From contig NZ_ML058600.1 in NCBI RefSeq assembly GCF_003635165.1, forward strand, positions 124,001-188,000: a stretch of 64,000 nucleotides of DNA, in the 5' to 3' direction. The DNA is from Burkholderia sp. Nafp2/4-1b (GTDB taxonomy: Bacteria > Pseudomonadota > Gammaproteobacteria > Burkholderiales > Burkholderiaceae). The notes beneath the pieces were generated by a model, which saw only the letters and a program-made list of their open reading frames with translations, was not told the DNA's origin and made no database searches. The number at the start of each line of letters is the position of its first letter. The stretch's first letter is position 1. Position numbers and translations under genes: made by a program. Below, one piece after another: positions 50,366-61,399 of this stretch.

Positions 50366-51433
50366 ATGCCCGTTATCGGCTCTCACGTTTTGCGTAACAA
50401 CCTGTTCGTCGCGCCGATGGCCGGCGTGACGGATCGCCCGTTCCGCCAGCTGTGCAAGCGGCTGGGGGCCGGATACGCCGTGTCCGAGATGGTCGCGTCC
50501 AATGCGCAGCTGTGGAAAAGCGCGAAGACGATGCGGCGGGCCAACCACGAAGGCGAAGTCGAGCCGATCGCGGTGCAGATCGCCGGCGCCGATCCGGCGA
50601 TGATGGCCGAAGCGGCCCGCTACAACGTCGACAACGGCGCGCAGATCATCGACATCAACATGGGCTGCCCGGCGAAGAAGGTGTGCAACGTCGCGGCCGG
50701 CTCCGCGCTGCTGCAGAACGAGCCGCTCGTGCAGCGGATCGTCGAGGCCGTCGTCGCGGCGGTCGGCACGGGGCCCGATGCCGTGCCCGTCACGCTGAAG
50801 ATCCGCACCGGCTGGGATCGCGAGCACAAGAACGCGATCACGATCGCGCGCCTCGCCGAAGCGGCCGGCATCTCGATGCTGACCGTGCACGGCCGCACGC
50901 GCGCCGACCTCTATCGCGGCGACGCGGAGTACGACACCATCGCGGCCGTGAAGGCGGCCGTGCGCATCCCGGTCGTCGCGAACGGCGACATCACGTCGCC
51001 GGCGAAAGCGAAGGCCGTGCTCGACGCCACCGGCGCCGACGCACTGATGATCGGTCGCGCCGCGCAAGGTCGGCCGTGGCTGTTCCGTGAAATCGATCAT
51101 TTCCTGCAAACCGGCGAACTGCTGCCCCCGCCGCGGATCGACGAGATCCAGCACGTGATGAACGAACACCTGGAAGACCACTACGCGTTCTACGGCGAAT
51201 TCACGGGAGTCCGTACTGCGCGCAAGCACATCGGCTGGTACACTCGCGGCCTTTCCGGTGCCAACGGGTTCCGGCACAGGATGAACACGCTCGATTCCAC
51301 CCGCGAGCAGCTCGCCGCCGTCAATGCATTCTTCGAGGCGCAAAAGGCGCTGTCGGACCACCTCGTCTACGTCGATGACGAAGAGGAAAACGGCCAGGGC
51401 GAGTCGGACGACCATAACCAGTTAGCAGCATGA
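50366..51433 (+). CDS. dusB: tRNA-dihydrouridine synthase B
   Basis: DusB reduces specific uridines in tRNA to dihydrouridine with FMN and NADPH. The 355-aa protein begins MPVIGSHVLRNNLFVAPMAGVTDRPFR and has the catalytic cysteine in DINMGCPAKKVCNVAAGSALLQ and RIPVVANGDI. A -10-like TAAAAT about 65 bp upstream may be the operon promoter. The fis start overlaps its stop by 4 bp, the classic dusB-fis arrangement. Confidence 0.95.
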   Translation: MPVIGSHVLRNNLFVAPMAGVTDRPFRQLCKRLGAGYAVSEMVASNAQLWKSAKTMRRANHEGEVEPIAVQIAGADPAMMAEAARYNVDNGAQIIDINMGCPAKKVCNVAAGSALLQNEPLVQRIVEAVVAAVGTGPDAVPVTLKIRTGWDREHKNAITIARLAEAAGISMLTVHGRTRADLYRGDAEYDTIAAVKAAVRIPVVANGDITSPAKAKAVLDATGADALMIGRAAQGRPWLFREIDHFLQTGELLPPPRIDEIQHVMNEHLEDHYAFYGEFTGVRTARKHIGWYTRGLSGANGFRHRMNTLDSTREQLAAVNAFFEAQKALSDHLVYVDDEEENGQGESDDHNQLAA

Positions 51434-51663
51434 GCAAGCACAACATCGAACAATGTGTCCGCGAGAGCCTGGACGTGTATTTCCGGGATCTAGACGGCTC
51501 CAATCCGCACGACGTCTATGAAATGGTGATGTCCTGCGTCGAAAAGCCGATGCTCGAGGTCGTGCTCGTACAGGCCGGCGGCAACCAGTCGCTCGCCGCG
51601 GAGTACCTCGGCATCAATCGCAATACGCTGCGCAAGAAGCTGCAGCAGCACGGCCTGCTGTAG
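51430..51663 (+). CDS. fis: DNA-binding protein Fis
   Basis: Fis bends DNA and regulates rRNA, recombination and nucleoid structure. The 77-aa protein is shorter than E. coli Fis (98 aa) and lacks its N-terminal beta-hairpin arm. It keeps the dimer helices and the C-terminal helix-turn-helix [27 protein letters not shown]. Short Fis proteins of this type are usual in betaproteobacteria. It is translationally coupled to dusB. Confidence 0.94.
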   Translation: MSKHNIEQCVRESLDVYFRDLDGSNPHDVYEMVMSCVEKPMLEVVLVQAGGNQSLAAEYLGINRNTLRKKLQQHGLL

Positions 51664-51707
51664 GCAGCCGTCCCGTCCCCGTTTCCCTGGCTATTGGTGG
51701 TTCCATC

Positions 51708-53273
51708 ATGATCAAGCAAGCGCTCATTTCCGTTTCCGACAAGACCGGCATCGTCGACTTCGCGAAGTCGCTGTCCGACCTCGGCGTCAAGCTGCTGTCG
51801 ACCGGCGGCACCGCGAAACTCCTCGCCGACGCGGGCCTGCCCGTAACCGAAGTGGCTGACTACACGGGCTTTCCGGAAATGCTCGATGGGCGCGTGAAGA
51901 CGCTCCACCCGAAGGTGCACGGCGGCATCCTCGCGCGCCGCGACCTGCCCGAGCACATGCAGGCACTGGAGCAGCACGGCATCCCGACGATCGACCTGCT
52001 GGTCGTGAACCTGTATCCGTTCGTCGCGACGATCGCGAAGGACGACTGCACGCTCGCCGACGCGATCGAGAACATCGACATCGGCGGCCCGACGATGCTG
52101 CGCTCGGCTGCGAAGAACCACCGCGACGTGACGGTCGTCGTCGATCCGGCCGACTACGCGGTCGTGCTCGACGAAATGAAGGCGAACGGCAACGCGATCG
52201 GCTACGCGACCAACTTCCGCCTCGCGACGAAGGTGTTCGCGCACACCGCGCAATACGACGGCGCGATCACGAACTACCTGACGAGCCTGACCGACGAGCT
52301 GCAGCACGCATCGCGCAACACGTACCCGGCGACGCTGAACCTGGCGTTCGACAAGGTGCAGGACCTGCGCTACGGCGAGAACCCGCACCAGAGCGCCGCG
52401 TTCTACCGCGACCTCGCCGCGCCGGCCGGCGCACTGGCCAACTACCGCCAGCTGCAGGGCAAGGAACTGTCGTACAACAACATCGCGGATTCGGACGCGG
52501 CGTGGGAATGCGTGAAGACGTTCGACGCGCCGGCCTGCGTGATCATCAAGCACGCGAACCCGTGCGGCGTCGCGGTCGGCAACGACTCGGCCGACGCGTA
52601 CGCGAAGGCATTCCAGACCGACCCGACCTCCGCGTTCGGCGGCATCATCGCGTTCAACCGCGAAGTCGACGAAGCGGCCGCGCAAGCCGTGGCGAAGCAG
52701 TTCGTCGAAGTGCTGATCGCGCCGTCGTTCTCGGACGCCGCGAAGCAGGTGTTCGCCGCGAAGCAGAACGTGCGCCTGCTCGAGATCGCACTCGGCGAAG
52801 GCCATAACGCATTCGACCTGAAGCGCGTCGGCGGCGGCCTGCTCGTGCAATCGCTCGATTCGAAGAACGTGCAGCCGAGCGAGCTGCGCGTCGTCACGAA
52901 GCGCCAGCCGACCGCGAAGGAAATGGACGACCTGCTGTTCGCATGGCGCGTCGCGAAGTACGTGAAGTCGAACGCGATCGTGTTCTGCGGCAACGGCATG
53001 ACGCTCGGCGTCGGCGCAGGCCAGATGAGCCGCGTCGATTCGGCGCGCATCGCGAGCATCAAGGCGCAGAACGCCGGCCTCACGCTGGCCGGCTCGGCCG
53101 TCGCGTCGGATGCGTTCTTCCCGTTCCGCGACGGCCTCGACGTCGTCGTGGCAGCCGGCGCGACCTGCGTGATCCAGCCGGGCGGCTCGATGCGCGACGA
53201 CGAAGTGATCGCGGCAGCCGACGAGCACGGCATCGCGATGATCCTGACGGGCGTGCGTCACTTCCGTCACTGA
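51708..53273 (+). CDS. purH: Bifunctional AICAR formyltransferase/IMP cyclohydrolase
   Basis: PurH carries out the last two steps of IMP synthesis. The 521-aa protein has the N-terminal MGS-like cyclohydrolase domain ([34 protein letters not shown]) and the C-terminal formyltransferase domain with the catalytic [10 protein letters not shown]. It ends [15 protein letters not shown] as in other PurH proteins. It lies 44 bp after fis and may be read from the same transcript. Confidence 0.97.
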   Translation: MIKQALISVSDKTGIVDFAKSLSDLGVKLLSTGGTAKLLADAGLPVTEVADYTGFPEMLDGRVKTLHPKVHGGILARRDLPEHMQALEQHGIPTIDLLVVNLYPFVATIAKDDCTLADAIENIDIGGPTMLRSAAKNHRDVTVVVDPADYAVVLDEMKANGNAIGYATNFRLATKVFAHTAQYDGAITNYLTSLTDELQHASRNTYPATLNLAFDKVQDLRYGENPHQSAAFYRDLAAPAGALANYRQLQGKELSYNNIADSDAAWECVKTFDAPACVIIKHANPCGVAVGNDSADAYAKAFQTDPTSAFGGIIAFNREVDEAAAQAVAKQFVEVLIAPSFSDAAKQVFAAKQNVRLLEIALGEGHNAFDLKRVGGGLLVQSLDSKNVQPSELRVVTKRQPTAKEMDDLLFAWRVAKYVKSNAIVFCGNGMTLGVGAGQMSRVDSARIASIKAQNAGLTLAGSAVASDAFFPFRDGLDVVVAAGATCVIQPGGSMRDDEVIAAADEHGIAMILTGVRHFRH

Positions 53274-53303
53274 TCGCACGCGGCCCGCGCGGCCGCTGCA
53301 CGC

Positions 53304-53336
53304 AAACCCGGCGGCGTCGCACCCGCCGGGTTTTTT
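53304..53336 (+). terminator. Terminator of purH
   Basis: The stem AAACCCGGCGG/CCGCCGGGTTT runs into six T, about 30 bp after the purH stop. Confidence 0.85.
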
Positions 53337-53424
53337 ATTGCGCGGCGCCGGCGCACGCGAGCATGCGGCCGGTGCCGTGCACCATTCGTTGTAGTATCGC
53401 TGCATCAGCTTTTTCTCCTCACTC

Positions 53425-53967
53425 ATGCGAATTCTCGGCATCGACCCTGGCCTGCGCGTCACCGGCTTCGGCGTCATAGACGTCAGCGGCCATCGGCTCG
53501 CGTATGTCGCGAGCGGCGTGATCCGCACGCCCACGGCCGACCTGGCCACCCGGCTCGGCACGATCTTCCAGGGCGTCTCGACCCTCGTGCGCGAGCACGC
53601 GCCCGACCAGGCTGCGATCGAACAGGTGTTCGTCAACGTGAACCCGCAGTCGACGCTGCTGCTCGGCCAGGCGCGCGGCGCCGCGATCTGCGGGCTCGTG
53701 TCCGGCGGACTGCCGGTCGCCGAGTACACCGCGCTGCAACTGAAGCAGGCCGTCGTCGGGTACGGCCGTGCGACCAAGTCGCAGATGCAGGAAATGGTCA
53801 CGCGGCTGCTCAACCTGACCGGCCAGCCCGGCAGCGACGCGGCCGACGCACTCGGGATGGCGATCTGCCATGCTCACAGCGGCAATACGCTCGGCACGAT
53901 CAGCGGCCTCGCACCGGCTCTCGCGAAAAAGGGGCTGCGCGTGCGGCGCGGACGGCTCGTCGGCTGA
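53425..53967 (+). CDS. ruvC: Crossover junction endodeoxyribonuclease RuvC
   Basis: RuvC cuts Holliday junctions that RuvAB has moved. The 180-aa protein starts [19 protein letters not shown], with the catalytic Asp7. It has the further acidic residues in AAIEQVFVN and [14 protein letters not shown]. The order ruvC-ruvA-ruvB is standard, with a 212-bp gap to ruvA. Confidence 0.96.
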   Translation: MRILGIDPGLRVTGFGVIDVSGHRLAYVASGVIRTPTADLATRLGTIFQGVSTLVREHAPDQAAIEQVFVNVNPQSTLLLGQARGAAICGLVSGGLPVAEYTALQLKQAVVGYGRATKSQMQEMVTRLLNLTGQPGSDAADALGMAICHAHSGNTLGTISGLAPALAKKGLRVRRGRLVG

Positions 53968-54179
53968 CGCAGCGGCACGCAAGCGCCGAGCGCGGCGCAC
54001 GGCCACGCACGGCCGCACACGGCCGCAAGCGTCGCGCGCATTTCACGTCCGGGCGCCCTGCCCGGGTAATCCTCCCCGACGCGCATCCATCGCCCATCGC
54101 CTCGACCGGACGGCCAACCCATCGGCATCGCGCCGCACCTGCGCTACACTCGCGCTTTCTTCCTCGCATCCCGCCATCC

Positions 54180-54761
54180 ATGATCGGTCGCATCGCCGGC
54201 ATCCTGCTCGAAAAGAACCCGCCTCACCTGCTCGTCGACTGCAACGGCGTCGGCTACGAAATCGACGTGCCGATGAGTACCTTCTACAACCTGCCGCAAA
54301 CCGGCGAGCGCGTCGTGCTGCTCACGCAGCAGATCGTGCGCGAGGACGCGCACCTGTTGTACGGCTTCCTGACGCCGCAGGAGCGCACGACCTTCCGCGA
54401 ACTGCTGAAGATCACCGGCATCGGCGCGCGCGTGGCGCTTGCCGTGCTGTCGGGCATGAGCGTGCAGGAGCTCGCGCAGGCCGTCACGATGCAGGACGCC
54501 GCGCGCCTCACGCGCCTGCCCGGCATCGGCAAAAAGACCGCCGAGCGCCTGTTGCTCGAGCTGAAGGGCAAGCTCGGCGCGGACCTCGGCGCACTCGCCG
54601 GCGCCGCGTCGCCGTCCGACCACGCGACCGACATCCTCAACGCGCTGCTCGCGCTCGGCTATTCCGAGAAGGAAGGCCTCGCCGCGATCAAGAACGTGCC
54701 GGCCGGCACCGGCGTGTCCGACGGCATCAAGCTCGCGCTCAAGGCATTGTCGAAGGCGTAA
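54180..54761 (+). CDS. ruvA: Holliday junction DNA helicase subunit RuvA
   Basis: RuvA binds four-way junctions and loads RuvB. The 193-aa protein has the OB-fold domain ([31 protein letters not shown]), the helix-hairpin-helix pair ([15 protein letters not shown] and [19 protein letters not shown]), and the RuvB-contacting C-terminal domain beginning [17 protein letters not shown]. Confidence 0.96.
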   Translation: MIGRIAGILLEKNPPHLLVDCNGVGYEIDVPMSTFYNLPQTGERVVLLTQQIVREDAHLLYGFLTPQERTTFRELLKITGIGARVALAVLSGMSVQELAQAVTMQDAARLTRLPGIGKKTAERLLLELKGKLGADLGALAGAASPSDHATDILNALLALGYSEKEGLAAIKNVPAGTGVSDGIKLALKALSKA

Positions 54762-54881
54762 CGGCGGCCCGGGCAGGCGCCTGAACCGGCTGTCGGAGCC
54801 AGTGTCGCGCCGCCGTGCGGCGCGCGCCAGTCGGCCGTTCGGCCAGTTCGGCCGCGTGACGGTGCGCGGTACAATGGCCGC

Positions 54882-55949
54882 ATGATTGAAACCGACAAAC
54901 TCGCCGCCGAGCGGATCATCGCCGCCACGCCCGCCTCTTCTCACGAGGAGGTGTTCGAACGCGCGCTGCGGCCGCGCCAGCTCGACGACTATGTCGGCCA
55001 GGAAAAGGTGCGCGGCCAGCTCGAGATCTTCATCGAGGCCGCGAAGCGCCGCTCCGAGCCGCTCGACCACGTGCTGCTGTTCGGGCCGCCGGGCCTCGGC
55101 AAGACCACGCTCGCGCACATCATCGCGCGCGAGATGGGCGTGAACCTGCGCCAGACGTCGGGCCCCGTGCTCGAGCGCGCGGGTGATCTCGCCGCGCTGC
55201 TGACCAACCTCGAAGCGAACGACGTGCTGTTCATCGACGAAATCCACCGGCTGTCGCCGGTCGTCGAGGAAATCCTGTATCCGGCGCTCGAGGATTACCA
55301 GATCGACATCATGATCGGCGAAGGGCCGGCCGCGCGCAGCGTGAAGCTCGACCTGCAGCCGTTCACGCTGGTCGGCGCGACCACGCGCGCGGGGATGCTG
55401 ACCAACCCGCTGCGCGATCGCTTCGGGATCGTCGCGCGCCTCGAGTTCTACGACGCCGAGCAGCTGTCGCGCATCGTGCGGCGCTCGGCGTCGCTCTTGA
55501 ACGCGCAGATCGATCCGCACGGTGCGCTGGAGATCGCGAAGCGCTCGCGCGGCACGCCACGGATCGCGAACCGGCTGCTGCGCCGCGTGCGCGACTACGC
55601 GGAAGTGAAGGCCGACGGCCAGATCACCGCGGCCGTCGCCGACGCCGCGCTCGCGATGCTCGACGTCGATCCGGTCGGCTTCGACCTGATGGACCGCAAG
55701 CTGCTCGAGGCGATCCTGCACAAGTTCGACGGCGGCCCGGTCGGCATCGACAACCTCGCGGCCGCGATCGGCGAGGAGCGCGACACGATCGAGGACGTGC
55801 TCGAGCCGTACCTGATCCAGCAGGGCTTCCTGCAGCGCACGCCGCGCGGGCGCATCGCGACACTGCTCACGTACCGCCACTTCGGGCTCTCCGCGCCCGA
55901 TGCCGGCAACGCCGAACGCGGCACGTGGGATACCACCGACGGAAAGTAG
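54882..55949 (+). CDS. ruvB: Holliday junction branch-migration ATPase RuvB
   Basis: RuvB is the AAA+ motor of branch migration. The 355-aa protein has Walker [15 protein letters not shown], Walker [12 protein letters not shown], sensor [20 protein letters not shown], and a C-terminal winged helix ([19 protein letters not shown]). It follows ruvA by 120 bp. Confidence 0.97.
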   Translation: MIETDKLAAERIIAATPASSHEEVFERALRPRQLDDYVGQEKVRGQLEIFIEAAKRRSEPLDHVLLFGPPGLGKTTLAHIIAREMGVNLRQTSGPVLERAGDLAALLTNLEANDVLFIDEIHRLSPVVEEILYPALEDYQIDIMIGEGPAARSVKLDLQPFTLVGATTRAGMLTNPLRDRFGIVARLEFYDAEQLSRIVRRSASLLNAQIDPHGALEIAKRSRGTPRIANRLLRRVRDYAEVKADGQITAAVADAALAMLDVDPVGFDLMDRKLLEAILHKFDGGPVGIDNLAAAIGEERDTIEDVLEPYLIQQGFLQRTPRGRIATLLTYRHFGLSAPDAGNAERGTWDTTDGK

Positions 55950-55985
55950 CGCGCCGCCTGCGCCAGACCCGTCGCCAAGCTCGCC

Positions 55986-56939
55986 ATGACCACGCCGCCC
56001 AGCCCTCACCCCGCCGCGCCCGCATCGCGCCCGCGCTGGGCCGAGCCGATCCGCAAGCGGCTGGTGGCCGGCATCACGCACCTGACGGCAGGCGGCGGCG
56101 GACCGTCGATCGATCTGTCGTCGCCGCCCGGCGACCCGGGGCTCTTCGGCCCCGACGCGATCTGCTGGCGCGTGCATGCCGATTTCACGTCGATGATGAC
56201 GGGCGGCATCGCCGCGCTGCTGCTGCAGGCGCTCCATCCGCTCGCGCTCGCGGGCGTCTGGGACCACTCGTCGTTTCGCACCGACATCCTCGGCCGCTTG
56301 CGCCGCACCGCCACGTTCATCACGGGCACGACGTTCGGCAGCCGCGCGGACGCACTCGCGCTGATCGAGCGCGTGAAAACGATCCACGCACGCATCTCGG
56401 GCACCGCGCCCGACGGCCGGCCGTACCGTGCCGACGATCCGGCGTTGCTGACCTGGGTGCATGTCGCGGAAGTGTCGAGCTTTCTCGCCGCGCATGTGCG
56501 CTATGTGAATCCCGCGCTCGCCGGCGAGCTTCAGGACCGCTACTACGCTGAAACGGCGTTGATCGCCGAGCTACTCGGTGCGCAGGATGTTCCGCGCTCA
56601 CGTGCCGAAGTGGCGGCCTATCTCGCGCGCATGCAGCCCGAGCTCGCCGCCGGGCCGCACACCTTCGAAGTGATGGATATCCTGCTGAATGTGCCGGTCG
56701 CCTCGCCGGCGCTACGGCCGGCCGCGTCGCTGATGATGCATGCGGGCATCGACCTGCTGCCGCCGTGGGCGCAGCGCATGCTCGGCGTGTCGACGTTCGC
56801 GCCGCTGCGACGTGCGGTGGTCCGGCCCGGCGTGCGCGCCGTCGCGCCCGTGCTGCGTTGGGCGCTCGTCAATGGCGCGTCGAAACGCGCACGCCGCCGC
56901 GCGGCCGCGACACCGCCCGACGGCACCCCGCCCGCCTGA
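55986..56939 (+). CDS. MpaB-like oxygenase family protein (DUF2236)
   Basis: This 317-aa protein resembles the DUF2236/MpaB family, haem-binding proteins related to fungal and actinobacterial latex-clearing oxygenases. Blocks seen are DAICWRVHADFTSMMTGGIAALLLQALHPLALAGVWDHS and the central TWVHVAEVSSFLAAHVRYVNP, whose histidines could ligate haem. No signal peptide is obvious. It starts 36 bp after ruvB, probably read from the same transcript by chance of position. Its substrate is unknown. Confidence 0.8.
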   Translation: MTTPPSPHPAAPASRPRWAEPIRKRLVAGITHLTAGGGGPSIDLSSPPGDPGLFGPDAICWRVHADFTSMMTGGIAALLLQALHPLALAGVWDHSSFRTDILGRLRRTATFITGTTFGSRADALALIERVKTIHARISGTAPDGRPYRADDPALLTWVHVAEVSSFLAAHVRYVNPALAGELQDRYYAETALIAELLGAQDVPRSRAEVAAYLARMQPELAAGPHTFEVMDILLNVPVASPALRPAASLMMHAGIDLLPPWAQRMLGVSTFAPLRRAVVRPGVRAVAPVLRWALVNGASKRARRRAAATPPDGTPPA

Positions 56940-57039
56940 CGGCTCTTCCGATCATTTACTGGTAACAGGCTGGCGCACTTGTACCCGCGCAGCATTGCGC
57001 CCGCTGGCTATTCGCGAGGCGCAGGCCCGCGCGATCGGA

Positions 57040-57705
57040 TCAGAGTACCTTGCGATACCCGTCGTCGTCGTCGCTCGCGTCTTCGAGATGCGACACGTCG
57101 GCCCATTGCACGACCTGCGCACGGCCGTCGACGTAATCGACGACGTTGATGCTCGTGTTGAGCAGCTGATAGCTGCGCGGCGCCGACAGCTCGAGACCGT
57201 TTGCGAAGCGGTACACGCAGTCGAGCACGCCGCCGTGCGCGACGCACGCGATCCGGCCGCCCGGATGCGCGGCGACGATCGGCTCGAGCGCATGCAGCAC
57301 GCGGTGATAGAACGCGCGCTGCGACTCGCCGCCGTCGGGCGCGAAGCCCGGGTCGCGGGTCTGCCATGCGGCGTACGCGTCGGGGAACAGCGTTTCGATT
57401 TCGGTGCTGTCATGGCCCTGGAACACGCCATACGACCGTTCGCGCAGCCCTTCGCGCAGTTGCAGCGGCAACCCGAGCGCATCGGCGAAAGGTTGCGCGG
57501 TCTGCTGCGCGCGCATCAGGTCGCTCGAATAGACGGCATCGATCCGCTGCCCTTCGCGCGCTTCCCGCGCGAGCCGCACGGCCAGCCGCTGCGCCTGCGC
57601 GAGCCCCGAGTCGGCCAGCGGAATGTCGATATGGCCCTGGATGCGCTTGATGCGGTTCCAGGCCGTCTCGCCGTGACGAATGAACAGAATCTGCGTGGTG
57701 GCCAT
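57040..57705 (-). CDS. Histidine phosphatase family protein
   Basis: The 221-aa protein has the RHG motif ILFIRHGETAWNRIKRIQGH with the nucleophilic histidine, the second conserved DLMRAQQTAQPF and ACVAHGGVLDCV with the acid-base histidine. This is the fold of cofactor-dependent phosphoglycerate mutase and cobalamin phosphatase CobC; many members are broad phosphatases. It lies 23 bp downstream of dtd on the same strand, so tyrS-dtd-phosphatase is probably an operon. Confidence 0.9.
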   Translation of the reverse strand: MATTQILFIRHGETAWNRIKRIQGHIDIPLADSGLAQAQRLAVRLAREAREGQRIDAVYSSDLMRAQQTAQPFADALGLPLQLREGLRERSYGVFQGHDSTEIETLFPDAYAAWQTRDPGFAPDGGESQRAFYHRVLHALEPIVAAHPGGRIACVAHGGVLDCVYRFANGLELSAPRSYQLLNTSINVVDYVDGRAQVVQWADVSHLEDASDDDDGYRKVL

Positions 57706-57728
57706 CGCGGCACGTCTCCGGGAAAGAA

Positions 57729-58187
57729 TCAGGGCCGCACTTGCAGCCAGAACGTGACGGGGCCGTCGTTGACGAGCGACACCTGCATGTCGGCGCCGAA
57801 CTCGCCCGTCTCGACGACCGGATGGCGCGCGCGTGCGGCCGCGACGAAATAGTCGAACAGGCGCTCGCCTTCGTCGGGCGGCGCGGCCGGCGTGAAGCTC
57901 GGCCGCAACCCGCTGTTGGTGTCGGCCGCGAGCGTGAACTGCGACACGAGCAGCAGGCCGCCGGCACCACCCGCGCCGTCGATGTTCGACACCGGCAGGT
58001 TCATCTTGCCGGCCGCGTCGCTGAACACGCGATAGCCGAGCAGCTTCGCGAGCAGCTTGTCGGCCGCGGCCTCGGTGTCCCCGCGCTCCGCGCAGACGAG
58101 CGCGAGCAGCCCCGCGCCGATCTCGCCCGTCGTGCGATCGCCGACGCGCACGTCGGCGCGCTTCACGCGCTGGATCAGCGCGATCAT
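57729..58187 (-). CDS. dtd: D-aminoacyl-tRNA deacylase
   Basis: Dtd removes D-amino acids, especially D-tyrosine, wrongly attached to tRNA. The 152-aa protein has the two active-site motifs [17 protein letters not shown] and NDGPVTFWL, the latter with the chirality-checking Gly-Pro. Its start overlaps the tyrS stop by 4 bp, and this functional pairing with tyrosyl-tRNA synthetase is meaningful. Confidence 0.95.
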   Translation of the reverse strand: MIALIQRVKRADVRVGDRTTGEIGAGLLALVCAERGDTEAAADKLLAKLLGYRVFSDAAGKMNLPVSNIDGAGGAGGLLLVSQFTLAADTNSGLRPSFTPAAPPDEGERLFDYFVAAARARHPVVETGEFGADMQVSLVNDGPVTFWLQVRP

Positions 58188-59425
58188 GCGGTCAGCGTGA
58201 CGCGCGCGAAGCGGCGCTTGCCGACCTGGACCACGAATTCGCCGGCCTCCACCTTCAGGCCCTTGTCGGACACGGTCGCGCCGTCGATCTTCACGCCGCC
58301 CTGCTCGATGTTGCGCAGCGCTTCGCTCGTCGACGGCACGAGGCCGGCCTGCTTCAGCAACTGGCCGATCGCGAGCGGTGCGCCCGCGAGCGTGACCGAC
58401 GGGATGTCGTCCGGCACGCCGCCCTTCGCGCGGTGGTTGAAGTCCTCGAGCGCGCGCTCGGCGTCGGCCTGCGAGTGAAAGCGCGCGACGATTTCCTGCG
58501 CGAGCAGCACCTTGAAGTCGCGCGGGTTGCGGCCGCCTTCGGCGTCGCGCTTGAAGCCGGCGATTTCGTCGAGGCTGCGGAACGACAGCAGTTCGAAGTA
58601 ACGCCACATCAGCGTGTCCGAGATGCTCATCAGCTTGCCGAACATGTCGGTCGGCTTTTCGCTGATGCCGACATAGTTGCCCTTCGACTTCGACATCTTC
58701 TCGACGCCGTCGAGCCCCTCGAGCAGCGGCATCGTCAGGATGCACTGCTGTTCCTGGCCGTACTGCTTCTGCAGTTCGCGGCCGACCAGCAGGTTGAACT
58801 TCTGGTCGGTGCCGCCGAGCTCGAGGTCGGCGTTCAGCGCGACCGAGTCGTAGCCCTGCATCAGCGGGTACAGGAATTCGTGGATCGAGATCGGCACGCC
58901 GCCCTGGAAGCGCTTCGTGAAGTCCTCGCGCTCGAGGATCCGCGCGACCGTGTAGCGCGACGCGAGCTTGATCATCCCGTCCGCGCCGAGCGGCATCGAC
59001 CATTCGCTGTTGTAGCGGATCTCGGTCTTGTCGCGGTCGAGCACGAGCGCGGCCTGTTCGAAGTAGGTTTTCGCGTTCGATTCGATCTGTTCGCGCGTGA
59101 GCGGCGGACGCGTCGCGTTGCGGCCCGACGGATCGCCGATCAGCGACGTGAAATCGCCGATCAGGAAGATCACGGTGTGGCCGAGATCCTGCAGCTGGCG
59201 CATCTTGTTCAGCACGACCGTGTGGCCGATGTGGATGTCGGGCGCGGTCGGGTCGAGGCCGAGCTTGATGCGCAGCGGCGTGCCGGTGGCCGCGCTGCGC
59301 GCGAGCTTCTGCGCGAACTCTTCCTCGATCAGCAGTTCGTCGACGCCGCGCTTCGTGACGGCGAGCGCATGGCGGACTTCGTCGGTGATCGGGAAAACAG
59401 GCTTGGAACTGGGTTCGGTGCTCAT
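58184..59425 (-). CDS. tyrS: Tyrosyl-tRNA synthetase
   Basis: TyrS attaches tyrosine to tRNA. The 413-aa protein has the class I motif HIGH at residues 65-68, KMSKS in [10 protein letters not shown], and a C-terminal S4 RNA-binding domain ending [21 protein letters not shown]. It resembles the TyrZ-like subclass common in Burkholderia. The start at 59425 gives the family length; an open frame upstream is not supported by a ribosome site. Confidence 0.95.
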   Translation of the reverse strand: MSTEPSSKPVFPITDEVRHALAVTKRGVDELLIEEEFAQKLARSAATGTPLRIKLGLDPTAPDIHIGHTVVLNKMRQLQDLGHTVIFLIGDFTSLIGDPSGRNATRPPLTREQIESNAKTYFEQAALVLDRDKTEIRYNSEWSMPLGADGMIKLASRYTVARILEREDFTKRFQGGVPISIHEFLYPLMQGYDSVALNADLELGGTDQKFNLLVGRELQKQYGQEQQCILTMPLLEGLDGVEKMSKSKGNYVGISEKPTDMFGKLMSISDTLMWRYFELLSFRSLDEIAGFKRDAEGGRNPRDFKVLLAQEIVARFHSQADAERALEDFNHRAKGGVPDDIPSVTLAGAPLAIGQLLKQAGLVPSTSEALRNIEQGGVKIDGATVSDKGLKVEAGEFVVQVGKRRFARVTLTA

Positions 59426-59567
59426 CGGGGCCGGGAAGAATGTCGCAAAGACAGGGATTTTCCCATAACTTGCACGTGCATCGCTTAACGACGCGTCAGG
59501 TTGCGCGGATAATCGGGCGCAAGGCGCGCGGCACCGGCCCGCGCCGCTCGATCGAGGAGAACCCAAC

Positions 59568-60716
59568 GTGCCGCAACGACATCCGCAACCCGCCCATCCG
59601 GCCGACGGCATCTACTTCGGGCTGATGTCGGGAACCAGCATGGACGGCGTCGACGGCGTCGCCGTGCGTTTCGAGACCGGCCGCGCACCGGTCGTGCTCG
59701 CGGAAGCGTTCGTCGGCTTCGCGCAATCGCTGCGCGACGCGTTGTTCGCGCTGCAGCAGCCCGGCGACAACGAGATCGACCGCGAATCGGTCGCGGCGAA
59801 CGCGCTCGTCGCCCGCTATGCGGTGTGCTGTCACGAGCTGCAGCGCACGGCCGGCCTGACGCGCGATGAAATCCACGCGATCGGCGTGCACGGCCAGACG
59901 GTCCGGCACCGTCCGGAGCGCGGCTACACGCGCCAGCTCAACAACCCGGCGCTCCTTGCCGAGCTCACCCATCTCGACGTGATCGCCGATTTCCGCAGCC
60001 GCGACGTCGCGGCCGGCGGCCACGGCGCGCCGCTCGCGCCGGCGTTCCATGCGACGGTGTTCGGCGCGCCGGGAAACACGCGGGTCGTCTGCAATCTTGG
60101 CGGTATCAGCAACATCACGATCCTGCCCGGCGAAGGCGGCGACGTGCGCGGCTTCGATTGCGGGCCCGCGAACGCGCTGCTCGACGAATGGGCGACGCGC
60201 CACCTCGGCAAGCCGTACGACGACGGCGGCAAGTTCGCGGCGCGCGGCAACGTGCACGGGCCGCTGCTCGACGCGCTGCTCGACGAGCCCTACTTCGCCG
60301 CGCCGCCGCCGAAAAGCACCGGTCGCGACCTGTTCAATCCCGCGTGGCTCGACGCGAAGCTCGCCGCTTTCGCGCAAGTCGCACCGGAGGACGTGCAGGC
60401 GACGTTGACGGCGCTCACCGCCGTTTCCGTGGCCCGCGAGATCGCGCAGCACGCGCCGGCGTGCAAGGCCGTGTTCGTCTGCGGCGGCGGCGCCCGCAAT
60501 CCGGTGCTGCTCGATGCGCTCAGGAATGCGCTGCAGAAGGCCGGCGTGCCGGCGACGGTCGATACGACGGCCGCGCTCGGCGTACCGCCGCAACAGGTCG
60601 AGGCGCTTGCGTTCGCATGGCTCGCCTATCGCTTCACCGCGCGCCAGCCGGGCAATCTCGCGAGCGTGACGGGTGCCGCGGGCGAACGCGTGCTCGGCGC
60701 GCTGTATCCGCGCTGA
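59568..60716 (+). CDS. anmK: 1,6-anhydro-N-acetylmuramic acid kinase
   Basis: AnmK phosphorylates anhydro-N-acetylmuramic acid recovered from peptidoglycan so that it can re-enter metabolism. The 382-aa protein has the sugar-kinase ATP motifs [20 protein letters not shown] and [13 protein letters not shown], plus [17 protein letters not shown]. It is divergent from tyrS and starts after GAGGAG. Confidence 0.95.
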   Translation: MPQRHPQPAHPADGIYFGLMSGTSMDGVDGVAVRFETGRAPVVLAEAFVGFAQSLRDALFALQQPGDNEIDRESVAANALVARYAVCCHELQRTAGLTRDEIHAIGVHGQTVRHRPERGYTRQLNNPALLAELTHLDVIADFRSRDVAAGGHGAPLAPAFHATVFGAPGNTRVVCNLGGISNITILPGEGGDVRGFDCGPANALLDEWATRHLGKPYDDGGKFAARGNVHGPLLDALLDEPYFAAPPPKSTGRDLFNPAWLDAKLAAFAQVAPEDVQATLTALTAVSVAREIAQHAPACKAVFVCGGGARNPVLLDALRNALQKAGVPATVDTTAALGVPPQQVEALAFAWLAYRFTARQPGNLASVTGAAGERVLGALYPR

Positions 60717-60758
60717 CGGCCCGACCAAGCCGGCGCGGTTCGCACCGCTTACAGGAAT

Positions 60759-60786
60759 AAAAAAACGGGGCATCAGCCCCGTTTTT
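60759..60786. terminator. Bidirectional terminator between anmK and erpA
   Basis: The stem AAAAACGGGGC/GCCCCGTTTTT has U-runs on both strands and separates the convergent genes. Confidence 0.9.
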
Positions 60787-60820
60787 CATTCCGGCGAACC
60801 GGACAGGATCCGTCGTGCGC

Positions 60821-61192
60821 TCAGACCGAGAACGACGAACCGCACCCGCAGGTGGTCGATGCGTTCGGGTTCTTGATCACGAACTGGGCGCCGTTGAGGT
60901 CGTCCTTGTAGTCGATCTCGGCGCCGACCAGGTACTGGTAGCTCATCGAGTCGATCAGGAGCTGGACGCCGTTCTTGTTCATCACGGTGTCGTCCTCGTT
61001 GACTTCCTCGTCGAACGTGAAGCCATACTGGAAGCCCGAGCAGCCGCCGCCCTGCACGAACACGCGCAGCTTCAGGTCGGGATTGCCCTCTTCGTCGATC
61101 AGTTGCTTGACCTTGTCGGCCGCGGCGTCGGTGAAGACGAACGGAACCGGCATTTCGGTGGTCGTTGCTGCGGATTCGGTAACAGCGTTCAT
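60821..61192 (-). CDS. erpA: Iron-sulfur cluster insertion protein ErpA
   Basis: ErpA is an A-type carrier that delivers Fe-S clusters to target enzymes. The 123-aa protein has the three cysteine ligands in [10 protein letters not shown] and CGCGSSF at the C terminus. An imperfect pair of blocks resembling an inverted repeat lies about 65-90 bp upstream of the start. Confidence 0.95.
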   Translation of the reverse strand: MNAVTESAATTTEMPVPFVFTDAAADKVKQLIDEEGNPDLKLRVFVQGGGCSGFQYGFTFDEEVNEDDTVMNKNGVQLLIDSMSYQYLVGAEIDYKDDLNGAQFVIKNPNASTTCGCGSSFSV

Positions 61193-61256
61193 GCGAACTC
61201 TCCAAAAAGCTTTAGCCGCTATTGTAGGGCCGATCAGAAGATCGTGCTGATGTCCA

Positions 61257-61284
61257 TGAAATCAATAGGTTCTTGTTGATTTCA
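61257..61284. promoter_or_regulatory. Inverted repeat upstream of erpA
   Basis: TGAAATCAA (61257-61265) and TTGATTTCA (61276-61284) form a perfect 9-bp inverted repeat with a 10-bp centre. It lies between rpsI and erpA, both on the minus strand. It could be an operator for erpA; it does not match an IscR or FNR site well. Confidence 0.35.
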
Positions 61285-61323
61285 ATGCGCGGCCCGGCAC
61301 GCGGACGGCCACCGAGCGGGCAT

Positions 61324-61356
61324 AAAAAAACCGCCAGCGCGAAAACTGGCGGTTTT
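61324..61356 (-). terminator. Terminator of the rplM-rpsI operon
   Basis: Minus-strand stem AAAACCGCCAG/CTGGCGGTTTT with a loop of eight bases ends in seven T. It follows the rpsI stop. Confidence 0.85.
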
Positions 61357-61399
61357 TCCGGCGAACACCGCCCGAAAGCGGCGCGGCCATGAAGCGGAA

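Noticed and set aside
54144-56495. A 783-codon minus-strand open frame opposite ruvA, ruvB and the MpaB-like gene
   Set aside because: It runs through the complement of three genuine genes and shows no recognisable domain.
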